A DNA stretch of 7,879 nucleotides from Alphaproteobacteria bacterium (lineage in GTDB: Bacteria; Pseudomonadota; Alphaproteobacteria; RS24), in the NCBI GenBank assembly GCA_028816945.1, contig JAPPQG010000062.1, forward strand, positions 1 through 7,879, in the 5' to 3' direction. Position 1 is the first letter of the stretch. Each line of letters starts with the position of its first letter. Positions 5,937 through 7,879 of this stretch are shown piece by piece. A model generated the notes under the pieces. The model was not told the DNA's origin. It did no database searches and saw only the letters and a program-made list of their open reading frames with translations. Both the position numbers and the translations under genes were made by a program.

Positions 5937-6752
5937 TCACGGCACAAGCATTAAAACAATATGACGCAAGGGCGGACATAAGACCCATAAAAACGCCGCT
6001 GTAACCAAAAAGCAACCAAAGGGCAAATGCGCTTTATCCTGTGGCATGGGTTTAGAGATATTGTGTTTAGAGACATAAGGATAGGCAATCAGCGCAAGCC
6101 CGACAAGCGCGCCCGCAAAGGCGGCTAAAAATAAAATCGGCAATAAAGCAACAGGCCCAAGCCATGCGCCAAGCATAGCAATGAGTTTGACATCACCAAA
6201 GCCTAGCCCGTCATGGCGACGCCATAGACGATATAAAAAATTCACACCATAAAGGAGCGCAAAACCACCCCCCGCCCCCAAAAGAGCAAATTCTATGGGC
6301 GGCAGGCCGGGCGCATTAACAAATGCCAATAATAAGCCCAAGCCTAGCCCACCCAAAGAAGCCCAATCGGGAATAATGAAATCGTCAAAATCTGTGAGAA
6401 ATATCACACAGTTAATCACAAAAAAAGGCATAAACGCCAAACTTTGCTGCCAACCAAGTTGCAAAAAGACAAGCGCGGCAAGCAGGCCAACAAAAATCTC
6501 TATTAACAAATAGCGCGGGGGAATTGGCTGCTTGCAACACGCACTATAGCCCGCATGGCGCAACCAACCATAAAGCGGTAAATTTTGCCAAAAACTAAGC
6601 CGCACATGACAGGCAAAACAAGTAGAAGGTTCAGAGATCCAATTTTGCCCAGCGACATAGCGCAAAGCCGCCGCATTGACAAAACTGCCCAAACATGTCC
6701 CCGTCAATACAACCCAGAAAAATAATAACCAAAACTCAACAAAATTTTGCAC
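5937..6752 (-). CDS. pilD: Prepilin peptidase / N-methyltransferase (PilD/GspO family)
   Basis: Inner-membrane aspartyl protease that cleaves type IV prepilin leaders after Gly and N-methylates the new N-terminus. Numbered from GTG 6752 (271 aa): GSFVNAAALRY (22-32) is the conserved start of the N-terminal domain; Cys45-x-x-Cys48 and a second cysteine cluster at 72-73 surround the cytoplasmic loop, ending in PIPPRYLLIE (76-85). Catalytic aspartates are D121 in TDFDDFIIPDW and D187 in GLGFGDVKLIAMLGAWLG; PFGCFL (244-249) is the family's late P-F-G-x-F-L motif. Several hydrophobic segments follow, as usual for an eight-helix protein. No ATG precedes the first conserved motif. TTG 6767, 6764 and 6758 are possible, but GTG 6752 has GGAG six bases upstream and gives a sensible leader from the candidate promoter. 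The second cysteine pair is not CxxC (CC instead; a Ser sits where the first Cys is expected). Confidence 0.93.
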   Translation of the reverse strand: MQNFVEFWLLFFWVVLTGTCLGSFVNAAALRYVAGQNWISEPSTCFACHVRLSFWQNLPLYGWLRHAGYSACCKQPIPPRYLLIEIFVGLLAALVFLQLGWQQSLAFMPFFVINCVIFLTDFDDFIIPDWASLGGLGLGLLLAFVNAPGLPPIEFALLGAGGGFALLYGVNFLYRLWRRHDGLGFGDVKLIAMLGAWLGPVALLPILFLAAFAGALVGLALIAYPYVSKHNISKPMPQDKAHLPFGCFLVTAAFLWVLCPPLRHIVLMLVP

Positions 6753-6767
6753 AATCAACTCCAACAA

Positions 6768-6783
6768 ACTATAATTTTATAGT
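6768..6783. repeat. Palindrome in divergent pilD/pilT promoter region
   Basis: ACTATA (6768-6773), a 4-base ATTT centre, and TATAGT (6778-6783) form a perfect 16-bp inverted repeat. It overlaps the candidate -10 elements on both strands, so it could be an operator, but AT-rich palindromes arise easily by chance. Confidence 0.4.
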
Positions 6784-6804
6784 ATAATCTTGGCCTTATT
6801 ACAA
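6776..6804 (-). promoter_or_regulatory. Candidate sigma-70-type promoter for pilD
   Basis: On the minus strand TTGTAA (6799-6804, four of six) and TATAAA (6776-6781, five of six) are separated by exactly 17 bases. Transcription would start near 6769, leaving about 17 nt to GTG 6752, enough to hold the GGAG ribosome site but too short for the TTG at 6767 to be used. Confidence 0.45.
6783..6788 (+). promoter_or_regulatory. Possible -10 element for pilT
   Basis: A perfect TATAAT lies 72 bases before the pilT start on the plus strand. No convincing -35 (6760-6765 reads TCCAAC) or extended -10 accompanies it. A TTGGCA at 6826-6831 has no matching -10 at normal spacing. The pilT promoter therefore remains unassigned, and may use an alternative sigma factor. 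Confidence 0.25.
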
Positions 6805-6860
6805 TGTATCCAATATCACAATTTTTTGGCATTTTGTAGATTTAATATGGCGTTGCGTTT

Positions 6861-7877
6861 ATGTCCGAAAATCCCATTTATGAATATTTAGAACAATTCC
6901 CAAAAAAATACCGTATTTCTGACTTTCATTTGCACGCCGGCAAAGCTGTGGCGTTGCGTATCAATGGGGATATAAAAATTTTCCCAAAATATGAAATTAC
7001 CCATGACATGTTAGATGATTTATTCCGCAAGGAATTAGGGGAAAAAGCCTATAATATATTTTGTCAAACATGTGATGTTGATTTTGCGATTGTGGTAAAA
7101 CAGCAACGGTTCCGCGTAAATGGCTATCGCACCATGCGCGGCTGGGCGATGGTGTTGCGCACAATTGTCTCAGAAATCCCAAATATTAATCAATTAGGCC
7201 TGCCTGCCGCCGTCCATGAGGTTTTATCCAAAAAGGCAGGACTTGTGCTTGTAACAGGGCAAACGGCTTCGGGCAAATCTACTTCTTTGGCAGCTATGGT
7301 GAATAAAATAAACCGTGAGCGCAGTGAAAACATTATCACTATTGAAGACCCGATTGAGTTCGTCCATCAGCCTATTCGTAGCATTATTTCGCAACGCGAA
7401 GTTGGGCGCGATACAAAAAGTTTTGCAACTGCCCTCAAAAGTGCCTTGCGACAAGACCCAGATATTATTTTGCTTGGTGAGTTGCGCGATTATGAGACTA
7501 TTTCTATGGCATTGACGGCGGCTGAAACGGGGCATTTGGTTTTCGGCACATTACATACATCGGGCGCGCCAGAAACCATTAATCGCATTATTGATGTTTT
7601 CCCCGCTAGCGAACAATCCCAAGCGCGTTCGCAATTATCGCAATCCTTGCAACTTGTTATGACTCAGCAATTACTCAAACGCAAAGGAGGCGGACGCATT
7701 GGCGCATTTGAAGTCATGGTATGCGTGCCTGCCATACGCAATTTAATAAGGGAGAATAAAATTGTGCAAATTAACACAGCCATGCAAACAGGATCTCAAT
7801 CTGGCATGATTACAATGGAAAAATATTTAGAAGAGCTTGAAAATCAAGGCCTCATTGAACCATTGGAAGACGAATAG
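6861..7877 (+). CDS. pilT: Type IV pilus retraction ATPase PilT
   Basis: Hexameric cytoplasmic motor of the secretion-ATPase family that powers pilus retraction and hence twitching, DNA uptake or surface sensing. At 338 aa it is normal PilT length and lacks the long N-terminal domain of PilB/GspE. Motifs in order: N-terminal ISDFHLHAGKAVALRINGD (19-37), Walker A GQTASGKST (133-141), Asp box IITIEDPIEF (158-167), Walker B DPDIILLGELRD (199-210), His box AETGHLVFGTLHT (221-233), and the PilT-specific AIRNLIRE (291-298). Walker A has Gln and Ala where most PilTs have Pro and Gly (GPTGSGKST), but the catalytic Lys and Ser/Thr remain. ATG 6861 begins a normal PilT N-terminus although no clear Shine-Dalgarno precedes it. 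It is transcribed away from the peptidase. The gene is complete, ending two bases before the window edge; pilU or another pilus gene may follow. Confidence 0.96.
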   Translation: MSENPIYEYLEQFPKKYRISDFHLHAGKAVALRINGDIKIFPKYEITHDMLDDLFRKELGEKAYNIFCQTCDVDFAIVVKQQRFRVNGYRTMRGWAMVLRTIVSEIPNINQLGLPAAVHEVLSKKAGLVLVTGQTASGKSTSLAAMVNKINRERSENIITIEDPIEFVHQPIRSIISQREVGRDTKSFATALKSALRQDPDIILLGELRDYETISMALTAAETGHLVFGTLHTSGAPETINRIIDVFPASEQSQARSQLSQSLQLVMTQQLLKRKGGGRIGAFEVMVCVPAIRNLIRENKIVQINTAMQTGSQSGMITMEKYLEELENQGLIEPLEDE

Positions 7878-7879
7878 GC

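Noticed and set aside
1..7879. CRISPR arrays, tRNA or rRNA genes, insertion sequences, phage genes
   Set aside because: None seen: no regularly spaced repeats, no tRNA-like folds noticed by eye, and no transposase or integrase motifs in either strand.

Overview
The window is a type IV pilus (T4P) biogenesis locus, most likely from an alphaproteobacterium. The taxonomic hint is a PopZ/DUF2497-type gene, a family essentially confined to Alphaproteobacteria. Composition looks low to moderate in GC by eye. Dedicated type IVa pilus loci are less usual in that class than Tad/Flp pili. The gene set (lipoprotein secretin, PilW/MshO-like, PilX/MshP-like and PilV/MshD-like minor pilins) resembles the MSHA pilus layout more than a classical pilMNOPQ locus. 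Genus cannot be read from the sequence.

Layout. (1) 5-481 (+): acidic, probably disordered protein of unknown role ending in a SHOCT-like helical motif. (2) 501-1151 and 1151-1723 (+): two minor pseudopilins overlapping by one base (TAATG). The first is PilW/MshO-like with Glu+5; the second is PilX/MshP/GspK-like and lacks Glu+5. (3) 1724-1750: short convergent junction with no convincing terminator. (4) 1751-2386 (-): PilV/MshD-like pseudopilin, 22 bp downstream of the secretin. (5) 2409-5396 (-): very large secretin lipoprotein (about 995 aa) with an N-terminal coiled-coil region, an STN domain, a second helical region, an N1-like domain split by about 100 low-complexity residues, and a C-terminal secretin barrel. 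(6) 5410-5829 (-): PopZ-family polar-organiser-like protein, 13 nt upstream of the secretin start chosen here. (7) 5937-6752 (-): prepilin peptidase. (8) 6861-7877 (+): PilT retraction ATPase, divergent from the peptidase across an AT-rich promoter region.

How the parts fit. The peptidase would process and N-methylate the three pseudopilins. These probably form a tip or priming complex. The lipoprotein secretin would give the outer-membrane exit, and PilT would drive depolymerisation. The extension ATPase, platform protein, alignment proteins and major pilin are absent and presumably lie outside the window. The most unusual point is the PopZ-family gene directly upstream of, and probably co-transcribed with, the secretin, which suggests that pilus assembly is tied to a cell-pole scaffold. 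Other notable points are the rebuilt periplasmic part of the secretin, non-ATG starts for both secretin and peptidase, and a shifted cysteine in the peptidase zinc-binding region.
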